Shown here: in pieces, positions 24,196-36,989 of the stretch
Numbering within the stretch: position 1 is the stretch's first letter
How the letters are laid out: every line of letters starts with the position of its first letter
NCBI GenBank assembly: GCA_037176705.1
Contig: CM073899.1
Location: forward strand, 5,580,001 to 5,644,000
DNA length: 64,000 bases
DNA from: Molossus alvarezi
Lineage: Eukaryota > Chordata > Mammalia > Chiroptera > Molossidae
Reading direction: 5' to 3'
Made by a program: the position numbers and the translations under genes
The notes under the pieces: model-generated
The model's database searches: none
What the model was told of the DNA's origin: nothing
The model's input: the letters and a program-made list of their open reading frames with translations, nothing else

Positions 24196-25534
24196 GACAC
24201 CCAACACCTGACATTGAACAGTCAGCACATATTAAATCGGCAACCGACGGAGCCCTCCTGCTGCAGAACCAGCCCAGGTCTCAGCGGCTCGGTCTGCCGG
24301 GGACTCCACCGGTCCCGGGACCTGCGCAGACTTCTTGCGTTTTTCAGACTTTTCGCCCCTTATGTGCACCCTCCAGTTAGACGGAAGTATGTGAACCTTG
24401 CCGAACGTATTGTCGCCGAGAAAAGGGATTCTTCAGTGAGGCTTCTGTGTTCTGAGCTTCGCTAAACCAGAAATTGCATAACTCAGTGCTGGAGACAAGT
24501 TTTAGCAGACAGGTTTGAAAAGACAGCGTAAGCAATGGCATCAATATTTAAATGTGTGCTGTTACTTTTTTTTTTTACTGTAAAATGTTCCAAAATATTT
24601 CAAGAAACAATCACATCCAATTTTCAGTTGACAGGTTTTCTTAGCTGTTAACATTTTTACCTCTTCCAACTCAGATCAAATATTTGTATCCATTATATTT
24701 ATTTCAAGTTATTGGCATTGTCTTTTCAAACTGCTGGCAGCTGGACAGCTTTTAAACCCCTGTACAAGCTGGATTAGACCGTCACCGTGTCGCCTCCGGC
24801 TGGGCCACTGGGAGGGCGGATCACCACCTGGGCTGGGAAGACCCGTCTCTTCCTCCTCACATCAGCCTGTCTGCACGCTCGGCACCAGCCCTGCTTTTTC
24901 GACGTTTCCTCTCACCGAAATGCCTATTACAGGGCATGAAAGTGACCCTAACAACATGCAGAAGCAGCGCCCAGGAGGTGGCAGCAGTGAGCAGCATTTT
25001 GGTCCACTTCCAGCCATTAGAACATGGGAACCTGAGCCCTTTCCACTGTCTCACCTGCTCAGCCTTCCTGTGTCCTCACGGACCTCTCACGCCTGCCACC
25101 TCCGTCTTCCCTCCGCAGGGCCCCACACCGGCACCTCGTGGGCCCACTGTCAGCTCCGGGTCCCCATGTCGTTGGGGACTTGGCACACTGGGTGCCTGCC
25201 ACTCACCTTGATCCCTCTGCCTGCTACAGACGGCTTTGTTCTTACGCTTGGGTGTCGTTGTTCTCAGCAGAAATTCAAGCAACTCCAACTTTTTCTTTTC
25301 AGAATAACTAATAATTTCTGGTTTAATTGAATATATTTTTATCTTTTATCACACAAACCACTGTTAATATTTTCTGACATTATAAATATATATCTCAAAC
25401 ACTTTTAATATCATCGGATATATATGCATTTACGAGTGTAGATGAATGAATGGAGGGAAATAATAAAATACATATTCAGTGGTCTCTGCCCCTGGCTCCT
25501 GGCACAGAGCTCCGGCGTGGTACAAGCCAGGTAT
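24196..25534. other. Unassigned sequence
   Basis: No gene or repeat family recognised. Confidence 0.3.
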
Positions 25535-25582
25535 GCACACACACTCACTCACACAGTTACACACACATGTGCACACACACTC
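25535..25582. repeat. (AC)n-rich microsatellite, imperfect
   Basis: CACACACACTCACTCACACAG followed by further CA runs. The open frames spanning it are artefacts of the repeat. Confidence 0.9.
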
Positions 25583-25936
25583 AAAGGGGAGTAGATTTCT
25601 CCTCCTGGAGGGATGCCCCACAGATGGTGCTGGATTACTGGTGCGATCCCTCCAGTGACCCCAGAGACACCACCAGGGACCCAGATTCTACAGAATACAG
25701 TTTGAAAACCCCCATTTCAGAGTCATCCTTCATCACAAAAATGTATAATTCATCTTGAAAAATTAAAATGAAATCCAATTTAATACATTTTCAGTGACAT
25801 AGGTTCTGCCATTTTCCTCTTTGTACAATCTGGATGCCCATTTCCCCACTTCATCAGAACCGTCTTGTAACCAAGCACCCAGAATGTCAGTCTGTCATTC
25901 TTCCCCTACTTTTCAGGTTTAGCCTTTCCATCCCTG
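25583..25936. other. Unassigned sequence
   Basis: Nothing recognised. Confidence 0.3.
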
Positions 25937-25952
25937 GCTCAGGCAATTTCCT

Positions 25953-26120
25953 TTTTTTTATCCTCACCTGAGGACATTTTTGCTTTTATCTTCAGACAGA
26001 CTGGGAGAGAGAGAGGGAGGAAGAGAGAGAGAGAAACATCGATGTGAGAGAGACACATCAACTGGCTGCCACCCAAACGATCCCAACCGGGGCCAGGGAC
26101 AAACTGCAACTGAGGTACAG
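25953..26120 (-). mobile_element. VES-type SINE, 5'-truncated
   Basis: Contains the tail, CT repeat and body on the minus strand, but stops at the TGTACCTCAG-like junction and so lacks the tRNA head and polymerase III promoter. Flanked by near-identical GGCTCAGGCAATTTC/GGCTCAGGCAATTCTC (from 25937 and from 26121), showing that it inserted already truncated rather than being deleted later. Confidence 0.93.
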
Positions 26121-26144
26121 GGCTCAGGCAATTCTCTTTTATTT

Positions 26145-27555
26145 GCATTTTCCATGTAGATATAGAGGAAGTGCTCTTTCTAAAAGTCCATTTCAGACTC
26201 TTCACTTGGGGTCCCATCACTTTGGGAAAAGTCCAGCCTGGTGAGCGTGAGACCGGGACCGAACGTGGTCTGGTCTTGCCACCTGCTGCTCCATCAGTCC
26301 TCGGTCCAGCTCCCGCCTCCTCCCTGTGCCCAGAACCAGCTCAGATGGCGGCGAGTCGTTTCCTGGACACACCAGGACATTGTCTGAGCCTTTGTACCTG
26401 CTGCTTCCTCTCTGTGATGAAACTATTCCTCCAAATAGGAGCAATCTTACCCTTGCCCAAACACTTCCCGGTCTGCTTTCAGACTGCTCAGGTGGCCTCT
26501 CTGCTCTCTGCCTTTCTGATTGTGCTGTCCCCACATTCAGGTAAATTTAATTGTATAATTAAATTATATATAAATAATTTATTGGTTTAATGTCTTTTTA
26601 AATGGATAAATTGCAAGCTCCCTGAAGGCAGAGATTGTGTCGATTTTATTTGTAATGATAATTTGTAATGCACCCAGGAACTTGCTCCAGAAAGGTCCAT
26701 CCGTCCACAGTGGGTGGGCCCGGGACGGTTCTGGGCACTGGGCACTGGGCCCTGCTGAAGCAAAAGTGGGCAAACAGACCGCGTCTCTGCCTCTGTGAAG
26801 CTCTCAAGCTAGTAGGCGTTTAACCGTAAGGACAAGTGCGTCAGATTCTGGTAAAGGAAGCTTCATCGATATTCACTGTGTGTGGCCACTCTTTCCAGAC
26901 TGCTCCCATTATAACCTGTGACTGTTTATCTTCGGACAGCCTCCTTGGGGCACATTTCACGTTGTTAGTCCCCTGAACCTGGCACAGAGCACTGTGAAAA
27001 CAAAACAAAACCTGACCTGAGGATTTTCCAGCAAAAGCGATAAAGATTGCGCAGAAGGTAACTTTTTCCTGGAAGAACTGATTGCCATCTTCGGAAACGG
27101 AACGGACAGGGACCGAGGTGCTCTGAGCTCGTCACCAACAGGAACTGGGTAGCCTGACATCTGCCTTCTTTGTTGCCCTCATTACAGGTGAGGGTCGCCG
27201 CTGTCCTCATCCCTTTCTCCGCTCTTCACCCCTCTCGTCCCCACCACGTCCCTGGGGACTGAAATCTGCCAGGAGTACTGAGTGACCCTGTCCATGGCAG
27301 CAGGGACGACAGCCTTACCTTCTCTGAAGGTCACGCAGCTGTGACACCTGACCCGGGGCTGTGGGGCCAGAGGAGGGGGTTGAGAAGTCCGAGGGCATTT
27401 CAGAGACGGTCCTGAAGCAGAGGGAAATGAAAGGAACAGAAAGGGCAGTCGCACAGGGGCGGGCGGAGGCCGGGGGCTCAGCGCGCCTGTCACCAGCTGC
27501 TCTGTGGGTAAAAACAGGGAACAGAAAATGGTGTTTGGGGTTTGTTTTTCTTTAT
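26145..27555. other. Unassigned sequence with an MIR/L2 trace
   Basis: 26595-26670 (aaattgcaagctccctgaaggcagagattgtgtcg) resembles the MIR/L2 3' motif. The remainder is unique with no supported gene. Confidence 0.4.
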
Positions 27556-27721
27556 CTTTGCCTGAGAGAGAACATTTGTCGGTTGCACCCCAACCCTATC
27601 CCAAATGCACCCTGACCGGGGATCGAACCTGAAACCTGGTTAGGTGCCCTGACTGGAAATCAAACCCACAACCTTTTGGTGTGTGGGGCAACTTTCAACC
27701 AGCTGAGCTGCCCAGCGGGGC
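27556..27721 (-). mobile_element. Old VES-related SINE, diverged
   Basis: Plus strand reads 'gaccggggatcgaacctgaaacct', 'gccctgactggaaatcaaaccc' and 'agctgagctgcccagcggggc', a decayed second-subfamily SINE on the minus strand. Confidence 0.75.
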
Positions 27722-28139
27722 TTATTTTGAGTTTGGATGCCTGCTCCAATCACCTCTTCTTTCCATCTAACAAACACACATTTTGGTTTATTAATTTGTT
27801 CTAGGGAAGGCTCAGCAAATTGAATAGGGTATGCAGCCAGCTTTGTTGGTGTGAAGAATGATCCAATATTAACATGCGGAGGCAATTTCCTTGTCATTCT
27901 GGGAACAAGGTTAATTGTCATTAAATATGTTATTATCATTTCCCTCGAAGAGGTGTTTGTCCTTGGATAACTGATCTGCACCAGCATCATAACTCCTGAT
28001 TGTTGTAACAGTGATCTGTCATTTATACGCTGCCTGCTCCCTGGGGTGTTGAAGCACATTAACTCTGCCAACTCATCTGTGACCTGAACATGCCAACCTG
28101 CCGGACAGGAAGAATCATCCTCAGGAAAACCCAGCAGAA
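27722..28139. other. Repeat-free AT-rich block, possible conserved non-coding element
   Basis: About 400 bp with no repeat signature, few CpGs and homeobox-like TAAT cores (for example ggttaattgtcattaaatatg near 27909). A minus-strand open frame crosses it but continues into the neighbouring SINE, so it is not credible as coding. Confidence 0.3.
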
Positions 28140-28400
28140 GCCCTGGCCGGTGAGGCTCATGGTTAGAGCATTGGCCCCTGCACCAAAGGGTCTCAGGTTT
28201 GATTCCTGGTCAAGGTCATGTACCTGGGTTGCCGGTTTGATCCCCGCCCCCAGCCCGGGCACGTGGGAGGCAACCAATCGATGTGTGTCTCTCACATTGA
28301 TGTTTCTCTCTCTCTCCCCCTTCACTCCCTCCCTTCCACTCTATCTAAAAAAAATAAAATCAAAAGAAAAATATCCTCGAGTGAGCATTAACAACAACAA
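28140..28400 (+). mobile_element. Older VES-related SINE
   Basis: Head GCCCTGGCCGGTGAGGCTCATG, 'gattcctggtcaaggtcatg', CCCCGCCCCC core, CT repeat, and a TATCCTCGAGTGAGCATTAAC end with A-rich tail. Confidence 0.9.
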
Positions 28401-28434
28401 AAACAGAAAGCCCACACAAGATGTGACACTCATT

Positions 28435-28690
28435 GACCCTCATTCACCATCGCAGGGCCACATACGTTGCATTATTTGCTCTTCACAGTAACCTCCTGAG
28501 GCAGGAAATCTCCCATTTCATAGATGGAAGTGATTTCTCGATCTCTGACGGATGATACCTTTTACATGCCCATTGAGTGAAATTCCGGAATTACAGGGAC
28601 TCTTAAAAATGAATCTGACTGGTTATTTTATGGATGAGAAAACCAAAGTGCAGAGAATTCAAGTGATAGGTCCAGGTCACAGACTTTTTC
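28435..28690 (+). mobile_element. MIR-type relic(s)
   Basis: 28445-28530 (cgttgcattatttgctcttcacagtaacctcctgaggcagg) and 28620-28680 (ttttatggatgagaaaaccaaagtgcagagaattcaagtg) follow the two halves of the MIR consensus, separated by unrelated sequence. Confidence 0.65.
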
Positions 28691-28877
28691 TTTATTCATT
28701 TATCTATTTTTGTTTTAATTCCATATTTTTACCTCTTGCACAAAGCTTCTGTGTTTGCCAACATAAAACAGCACCGGGAGCAGAACCTTCGTCGTGACCT
28801 GTGTCCCTGCCCCAATTCGCCCTCGCGGTCCAGGAGTCTGCCCGTAGTGTACCAGAGTCATCCTTAGCCCCCTTTTT

Positions 28878-29116
28878 AAAATTTTTTTATCCTCACCCGA
28901 GGACATTTTGTTTTTGGTTCAGATAGAGTGGAAGGGAGAGAGAGAAAGAGAGAGAGAAACAACATGAAAGGGACACATCAAGTGGCTGTCACCTGCATGA
29001 CCAACCAGGGCCGGGCACAAACTGTAACCAAGGTACCTGCCCTTACCGGGAACCGAACCTGGGTCTCTCTGGACCACAGTCCAACGCTCTAATCGCTGAG
29101 TCAAACCGACCAGGGC
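28878..29116 (-). mobile_element. VES-type SINE, near full length
   Basis: Minus-strand copy from GCCCTGGTCGGTTTGACTCAGC to CCTCGGGTGAGGATAAAAAA. A shortened CT repeat and several CpG losses mark it as older than the copies at 5861 and 14441. Confidence 0.92.
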
Positions 29117-32100
29117 AGTCTGGCAGCTTTTTCTTCCAAAGTTAAATCCAGTCCCTCCATTTCTGACCATCATCCGATTTGTTTTCCACATTTTTTGTGA
29201 TTTTGCTCCCTGTCTCTGAGGACTGGATGGTGCCCGAGTCTCCCTAAGCCTGGGCTCGGGCAGTCACAGACGGTCACCCTGTTCTGACACTGCAGCTGCT
29301 GCTGTAGCATCTCTCACCGCTGCTCTGTTTGCTTTCTGGAACCGCTGGTCTGCAGTCCCCACCGCTCCAGCCTCAGCCCATCCGAGCTGCCCGTTTGGGG
29401 GCAGTGTCCCTCTTGGGGTCACATGCTGCCTCAGTTCTTGCTGGGATGGAAACGACCTGCATTTTCATGAACACATGTCACCCACCCGACGACCTTGGCA
29501 CATGTCACGCACCCGATGAATCTGCCACAATCAAATAATGAATATAAATTATTAAGAGTTTCAACCTGGCAGGACCTGAGCACTGTGGTGCACACGCGCG
29601 CCCCCTGGGGGTCACGGTCACAGAGGTGACTCGGGGTTTGTGGAGGAAGAAGAGGGGCCTGTGGGGATGCGCTGTGGGCTCTCTGGTGTCCTGCACATCC
29701 CGCTGAGATTCATGCTTGCTTCTGTCTGGTTTCAGGGCCGCACACTCAGCAGTCACCGGCACGTTCTGGGCACAGCCGGGGATGTGGACGGAGGCCAGGC
29801 GTCGTCACGTGGCTACGGGACGGTTCCCAGGCCCGAGGGCAGCGGACTCCTCCCCTTCAGGCTGCTGTCTGGTACACGCACAGTGAAGCCTGGTGGCCTG
29901 TGGGAGGGGAGAGCAGGTGTCCCACGGAAAGGGGACGTGGGCCAAGGGGTAAACAGAGACGTGGCAGGGAGCTTCTCAGATGTCCCAGCCTGAGCACAAA
30001 CCTGGAAACAGCCCCAAGGCTTCTCCCAGAAGTTCTGAGATGTCTCTAGAGCCTCTGTGTTACCTGAAGAAGCCATGAGTTTGGGCGCTCGAACCCCCGA
30101 CCCTTGCATGTTGGTTGCAGGAGAAAGTGTGCTTTGGGAAGGCTGCTTCCAGGACTGGTGCGCGACCGGAGGATGAGGATGGGCTGCCTGGCTCTGGCCT
30201 GCTGAGCGACCCCTGGAGGCCCGAACGTGTAGTGCAGCCAAACGCCCTGGGCTGCAGCGGCTTCACAGGTTGACTCAAGTTCAGGCGTGACCTGCTCTGT
30301 CGGAGCTAACACACCTGATGAGACTCTAAAAGTTCACAGCCACCAACCTTTCACACCCGACACCCACCTCTCCTGATCCCCAGCCAACCCAGCTGACCTC
30401 CCAAAATACAGGGAGATGGTCTGGCAGATAAAGTCAGAATTCATTTTTTGTTTGTTTTGAATCCAAAACAAATGGGAAATAGGGTATGTTTTTCAGTAAT
30501 TGATGCGTATTTTTTTCCCTCGGGCACCCCCCCCCCCCCGTGACACCGGTCCTGACTCGCGGGAGGTGTGACAGAGGCCATGGACTGGGCCGCGCCACCT
30601 CCAACCCTCTGCTGCAGCCACCTGCGGATTTGGGCGTGAACGTTGTAATTGCCCAATGTTCATCGGCTGGTGGGGGCACAGCGGGCATCCACCCGTCCGG
30701 CGGTGGAGCGCGGCCCTTGTGACGGAGCAGAAGCCTCAGCACGAGCCGAGGGACAGACGCCATCGTGACTTCCCTGTGTGTTCTTGTTCCATTTATATGG
30801 AGAATACAGAAAAGGCAGAGCTATAGAGACAGATTCCGACTTTGTGGTGGCCTGGGCCAGGGTGGGGACGGAGGTGATTCTCCGTGGGCACAGGGACTGT
30901 GATGATGTGGCAGATTTCACTGAGAATCATCTGATTAGAACCGAAGGTGAGTGGATTTTAGGTAAGTGAATTATGTCTGATAAAGCTGTTTTGAAAATTC
31001 TATTTTGAGAACCCGATTAAACAATGCTTCTCTAGCAACTGGAATGACCTCTGCTATTCCTCTTGTGTCCAAGGGCCCTTCCCACTGGGCGGGGCAGTCC
31101 TCACTGCAGCTCACGTGTACCTGTGTGCGCTGTGGAAACGCGTGCACTGTGTGTTTATGCGGCCAGATCACATGAGCACTTTGCATTAAGACCAGTCCTA
31201 TCAAACGGCATGAACAGTACATGTTTTCCAGTGTTTGGTGAATTTTAGCCAAAGAACAAAACCCAATGCTCTAATTATAAGACACAATGAATTTAACCCA
31301 ATTTAAAGAGGATTTTTGCCTCTTAACAAAATTCAGTCATTCATGTGCAACTTCCGGAAGGGCACTGGGTTCAAAGGAGTCTTAGCTCCTTGATCCATGA
31401 GAGGACCCAGACCTTAGGCTCAGACCCTGAGGTCTACTGGAGGAACTGTAAGAGTCAAAGAAAGTAACAGTGCCAGTCATTAACTCTGAATAAATGGTCT
31501 TTTTTGCTCTTGTAAATATAACCCACTCTTTAAGATTTTTGAGTTATAAAAATGCAGTATATATATGAGCTTTGGAAACAGAATCTTACTTTATAGGCAC
31601 AGGAAAGACTTCACTGGATAGATCCAGGCACATGGAATTAAGTCCAATTACCACCATTCAGTATTGTTCAGCCACCGAAGCAATTTTCATCAGTGTTCTT
31701 TCATGCGTCTTCCAGCACGTACAACCGGTGGCAAGCACCCGTTTCCATAGTGCGCTCGTTAGAGAGAGAAATTCAGTTTGGTTTCATCAACTGGGAAGCT
31801 TTTCTTAGATTAATTACTGATGAATGGCCCACCAGGTGCTCCCGACACCACACTGACGAGATTTGTCTTCAGTAAATTCAAAAGCACTTTGCTTACAGTG
31901 GCTCTAAATTATGATTGTATTACAAGTTAGAGTTCAGAGTAGTGCTGTTCTTTGGGGATAGTTTTTCTTAACTGTCTTCTGAAATATTGATTAGTAGTAA
32001 GTTTAGTTACACAATTTGTCCTTCAAAATGATTATTTGTCTCTTTTTGTTTAAAAAATAAATAAAAAGCAGTTGCTAGATATTTCGGTGAAGAAAAATGG

Positions 32101-32201
32101 AGACTGGCCAAATCTTTTCAGGAAACATGGGGAGAGGGAGCAAGGTGAGGAAATAAGTCAAAGAATTTATTTCACTTTAAACTTTGAGTTTGTGTGTGGA
32201 C
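29117..32201. other. Unassigned sequence
   Basis: Repeat-poor. Holds a C12 run at about 30528-30539 and many short overlapping open frames. No exon is supported. The left end of the open frame that enters the L1 at 32202 is flanking sequence, not L1. Confidence 0.35.
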
Positions 32202-33720
32202 ACCTAGGAATAAACTTAACCATAGAAATAAAGGACATATTCACAGAAAACTACAGGTCATTGGAAAAAGAAATAGAGGAAGATATAAAAAAGTGGAAGC
32301 ACATACCTTGCTCATGGATTGGAAGAATCAACATCATTAAAATATCCATACTACCCAAAGCAATCTATAGAGTCAATGCAATCCCCATCAAAATACAAAT
32401 GACATACTTCACAGAACTAGAACAAATACTTCAAAAGTTCATATGGAACCAAAAAAGACCTCGAATAGCCACAGCAATCTTGAAAAAGAAGAACAAAGTT
32501 GGAGGGATCACATTACCAGATTTCAGGTTATACTACAAAGCCACTGTAATCAAAACAGCCTGGTACTGGCACAAGAACAGACATATAGACCAGTGGAACA
32601 GAACAGAGAACCCAGAAATGGACCCAAGGCAATATGCTCAATTAATATTTGACGAAGGTGACAAGAGCGTACAGTGGAGTAAAGACAGCCTCTTTAATAA
32701 ATGGTGTTGGGAAAATTGGACAGCTACATGCAAAAAAATGAAACTAGACCATCAACTTACACCATGCACAAGAATAAACTCAAAATGGATAAAAGACTTA
32801 AATGTGACTCATGAATCTATAAAAGTCCTAGAAGAAAATGTAGGCAACAAAATTTCAGACATCATACACAGCAGAATTTTCACTGATACATCACCTAAGG
32901 CAATAGAAAGAAAGGAGAAAATGAACACATGGGACTACATCAAACTCAAAAGCCTCTGCACAGCAAAAGATACAATCATCAAAATGGAAAGGCAACTGAC
33001 TGTATGGGAGAGCATAATTGCCAATGATATATCATATAAAGGGTTAATTTCTAATATATAGAGAGTGCTCATACAACTCAACAAAAAGAAGACAAAGAAC
33101 CCAATTAAAAAATGGGCAGAGGAACTAAATAGACACCTCTCCAAGCAAGACATACAAATGGCTAAGAGACATATGAAGAAATGCTCAACATCAGTAATCA
33201 TCAGAGAGATGCAAATTAAAACAACAATAAGGTATCACCTCACACCTGTCAGAATGGCCGCCATCAACAAATCATCAAGCAAGTGTTGGTGAGGGTGTGG
33301 AGAAAAGGGGACTCTAGTACACTGCTGGTGGGAATGCAGACTGGTGCAGCCACTATGGAAAACAATATGTTGTTACCTCAAAAAATTAAAAATTGAACTT
33401 CCATTGACCCAGTGATCCCACTTCTAGGAATATACCCTCAGAAGCCTGAAACACCAATCAGAAAGAATACATATACCCCCATGTTCATAGCAGCACTATT
33501 TACAATAGCTGTGATCTGGAAATAGCCCAAATGTCCATCAGTCAACGAATGGATAAAAAAGCAGTGGTACATATACACAATGGAGTACTACACAGCTGTA
33601 AGAAAGAAAGATCTCTTATCCTTTGAGACGACATGGAGGGACCTGGAGAGTATTAGCCTAAGCGAAACAAGCCAAACAGAGAAAGACAAGTATCATATGA
33701 TCTCACTTACTTGTGGAATA
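32202..33720 (+). pseudogene. L1 ORF2 C-terminal pseudogene
   Basis: Aligned by eye to the intact ORF2 at 859-2383. Two nonsense changes lie in the original frame: TAG at 33059-33061 and TGA at 33290-33292. The second replaces the Arg codon CGA inside the C-terminal Cys motif, a typical CpG decay. A codon-scale gap is present just before it (tcatcaagcaag versus tcatcaaacaacaag), and a T is missing near 33402 (ccattgaccc versus ccatttgaccc), which shifts the frame. The reverse transcriptase core is absent because of the 5' truncation. Not functional. Confidence 0.9.
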
Positions 33721-33965
33721 TAATGAACATAACAGTCTGAGGAATGGGGTAGTCCCAGAGACGTGGAAGTGGGGTACAGACTGACAATCCCCAGAAGAGG
33801 CGGTGGGGGGGGGAGAGATAAACACAGAACGTATATGCATGTGTGCATGAACAATGGACATGGACAACAAAGCTGGGGACAGGGTGGGGAGGGAGGGGGA
33901 GGCGGGAATCAGTGGGGGGAAAAGGAGAAACATCTGTAACAATAATTAATTAATTAATTAAAAAT
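32202..33965 (+). mobile_element. L1, 5'-truncated, older subfamily
   Basis: Starts abruptly inside ORF2 at CCTAGGAATAAACTTAACC, parallel to about base 859 of the first L1. It ends with the G-rich 3' UTR and an (AATT)n/A-rich tail. The 3' UTR differs from the young subfamily (tagtcccagagacgtgg, ggcgggaatcagtgggggg) and agrees with the copy at 35921-36265. I could not find a convincing target duplication. Confidence 0.95.
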
Positions 33966-35547
33966 AAAATGTAAACAAAATTAAAATCTAGAATATTTGC
34001 AGGTTAATATTATTTTGATTTTTTTCTAAAAATTTTTCTTCCTTCCTCCTTTCATTTGTTTCCAGTGTCCAGGTTTGCACTTCATTCCAACTCTACAAAA
34101 GGACATCCAGCGCCCGACCTCTTCTTGTTCCCGTCTATTCCTTGTTTCCCTTTCCAAGTTAAATCTTCCCATTCTTCCACCATTAGTCTCTTTTCATCTC
34201 TCTAACACGGTTTCTTTATAGTTCTTCCATTTTTAAATTCTTCAGAGATAACTCACCTTTTGTCTAAATCGTTTGAAGATTTTTCTGTGGTGAGGGAACC
34301 AAGACATCAGGAAAAGCTTGAAAACGTTATGTTCCCGTAGTTTACAAAAGCTTCCTGCTGTAAGAAAAAGGGGAAAAAACATTAAAGAGTTTGTTTCTGC
34401 TTCCAGGTTATGTTGACACATAGATCTAAGAAGAATGTGACATTTTTGCTCATCAGTGTTTTGTGACCAATGGACCTGCTGGACAGCTGGTTCTGTGCCC
34501 CTCTCCCCGGCCTGAAGACCCCTCCCTTACCCAACTCTGGGCTGGGCTCCGGCTCCTGGTCACCTGCAGGGGGAGGGTAACACCTTTGGAAGTTTTCAGG
34601 TACTCATGACTTGGAGTGAACGTTTCTCAGATGGCTTTTGGGGAGTAGTTCAAAAAAGAGGCCTGACCAGAATGGAAGGAGATTGATCAGGCATGTGGGG
34701 AATTGAGGGGAGGTGATAATGCATTCAGGTGACAGGGAGCCCTGGGGACTGGCGTCTGGAGTGTGGCAGGGGGCCGTGAGGGGTCCACGCCCAGAGGAGC
34801 GTGTGGCCCGCGTGGAAACGTCCAGACTGGGATGACTTAAGAGCCTACAAATAATAAAATTGGGCTCATGTTAGTTTTGTGTATGTGTGGCTTTCAGAGA
34901 GAAAACAAATTATTTAAATTGTTGAAAACTGACATTTATTTATTTAGCACTTAAAGAACACTAAATAGAAACAATCAAATTCAAAATAAAACTTCAAAGT
35001 ACCACTTTAGGAAAATTCAACGACAAAAAGAAAGTCCACATAATTTAGGTTTTCACACTTTCCTATTTCATTCAAATTTGTTTTTGAAACTAAGCTTTCC
35101 TTTTTGGGTATTTAATCATAATTAGTGATTACTTAATTAATGCTAAGTTTAAATCTAAGAAAAATGCAAAGGCTCTAACCCAAAGTAGAATAGTCACAAA
35201 GGTCGTTCACATTCGATGCCAATTTAATCTAGAATTTTTAAATGTCCTATTTAAATAAAATTTTCTTTACGCTTTCCACTCTGAGCTTTGGAAAGACCCA
35301 CTCAGATGCTTACTTTTGAATTCTAAATGTCTCACTTTCTGATTCCCAATCAATTCAGTAGACAGAACCCGTATACCCTAGGAAATGGGATGTGCACAGT
35401 CTCGCTCTCTCCCTTGGGGTGGCAACAGGTTTATCCCCCTCCTACCTGAGTCCAGGGTTGGAGCCACACACACACACACACCGAATTTGTATTGAGCCAG
35501 GCCTTAGGGTTGTAAACAAGAGTCTGTTTGGTCTAGAAATGCATCAA
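33966..35547. other. Unassigned AT-rich sequence
   Basis: Unique-looking. Contains a (CA)n run at 35465-35481. No gene evidence. Confidence 0.35.
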
Positions 35548-35562
35548 TATTTTATGAAAATA

Positions 35563-35817
35563 GCCCTGGCCGGTTTGGCTCAGCGGTTAGAGCGTCGGCC
35601 TGCGGTCCCGAGAGACCCGGGTTCGGTTCCCGCTAAGGGCATGTACCTCGGTTGCAGTTTGTCCCCGGCCCTGGTTGGTCGTGCAGGTGGCAGCCACTCG
35701 ATGTGTCCCTTTCACATCGATGTTTCTCTCTCTCTCTCTGTTCCTCTCTCTCCCTCCCACTCTATCTGAACAAAAAAAGTGGAAAAATGTCCTCGGGTGA
35801 GGATAAAAAATATATAT
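35563..35817 (+). mobile_element. VES-type SINE, full length, young
   Basis: Complete copy, close in sequence to those at 5861 and 14441. Target duplication ATATTTTATGAAAATA at about 35547-35562 and 35818-35833. Confidence 0.96.
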
Positions 35818-35833
35818 ATATTTTATGAAAATA

Positions 35834-35905
35834 ATAATTACTACTATATCAATAGAATCAATATTATTAATATTATACTTAATATTGTTATTTATGTTGG
35901 CTGTT
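35834..35905. other. AT-rich spacer
   Basis: Very AT-rich sequence (ATT/AAT repeats) between two retrotransposon insertions. Confidence 0.6.
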
Positions 35906-35920
35906 AAGAATGTATCCCTG

Positions 35921-36265
35921 TACCTTGAAAGTTTCATCCTAAGTGAAACAAGCCAAACAGAGAAAGACAAGTTTCATATGATCTCACTTATTTGTGGAAT
36001 ATAATGAACATAACAGTTTGAGGAATGGGGTAGTCCCAGAGATGCAGAAGGGGTACAGACTGACAATCCCCTAAAGAGGGGGGAGGTGGGGGAGGGATGA
36101 ACCACAGAACTTATATGCATGTATGCATGAACAGTGGACATGGACAACAAACTGGGGAAGGGGCAGGGAGGGAGGGGGAGGGAGGAATCAGTGGGGGAAA
36201 AAGGAGAAACATCTGTAACAAAAATTAATCAATAAAAAATAATAATAATAAAACGAAAAAAAAAA
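35921..36265 (+). mobile_element. L1, severely 5'-truncated (3' end only)
   Basis: Carries only the last ORF2 codons, the G-rich 3' UTR and a long A-rich tail. Perfect target duplication AAGAATGTATCCCTG at 35906-35920 and 36266-36280, so the truncation occurred at insertion. Confidence 0.97.
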
Positions 36266-36280
36266 AAGAATGTATCCCTG

Positions 36281-36989
36281 CAAATAAAATATTTGATTGA
36301 CATTATACTTTCCCGTTATAAATATGGAAGTAAAATTATGTATCTGTACGGAGAGAGAAAGTCTGCTAAACATTCCCCTCCCACAGTCCAACAAAGTCCT
36401 GAACAGATCAGGGAGAAGGCCAGGTTCAGAAGTGTCGGCCTGCTGCCACCCTGTGGTGAGACGCAGTACTGCAGTTTCGTCGTCGGAATTTCCAGGCGCG
36501 GGTCCCAGTGTCAGAAATGCCCTGGGGACCGAGAAGGAAGGAGCGTTCCCAAGGACTTAGGACAGAGAGCGAGCGGCCAGCTAAAGGATTTACAAATTCA
36601 TTTCATCCTACAAGGAAAACATCCCATCGAGGTAGGCCCCTCAAAACACAATGCCATTATCCATACACTGTTTAGTTCTCTGTTTTGACACTACCGCCGT
36701 CTGTATATTCCAAGAGTGACAGGGTGGCATCTTGCTTACTAAGCTAAATAGTCTCTATTTTGAGAACAGAAATGTCTTAGCGGGTCGAAGAAAAAAAAGT
36801 TCTGTTTACACTCCCCTAAGCACAGCACTGGCCTTCCCCTTGCTCCCGTCACGCCTGACTTATTTCTCCTGTTTCCAGATGGCTTCTCTGTGCCTCCCGC
36901 AACCAAGTCTGCCCCTCCCTCCAGCCTGGGGGGCCTGCAGCACGCAGGGGCCTGGTGGCCCAGCGCACGTGGCCTGCGCCTGCTGCCGC
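36281..36989. other. Unassigned sequence
   Basis: Unique sequence rising in GC towards the right. No gene recognised. Confidence 0.35.

Noticed and set aside
27640..28071. 143-codon minus-strand open frame
   Set aside because: Runs partly through an old SINE and shows no domain or splice signals; more likely non-coding DNA with low stop density.
32072..32201. Left end of the 329-codon frame at 32072 as part of an L1 or a host-L1 fusion gene
   Set aside because: L1 similarity begins only at about 32202; the preceding 43 codons are flanking DNA open by chance.
35563..35640. tRNA-like sequences at the SINE heads (A-box and B-box present)
   Set aside because: All are heads of SINEs with body, CT repeat, A-tail and target duplications, not functional tRNA genes; the anticodon arm is not maintained.
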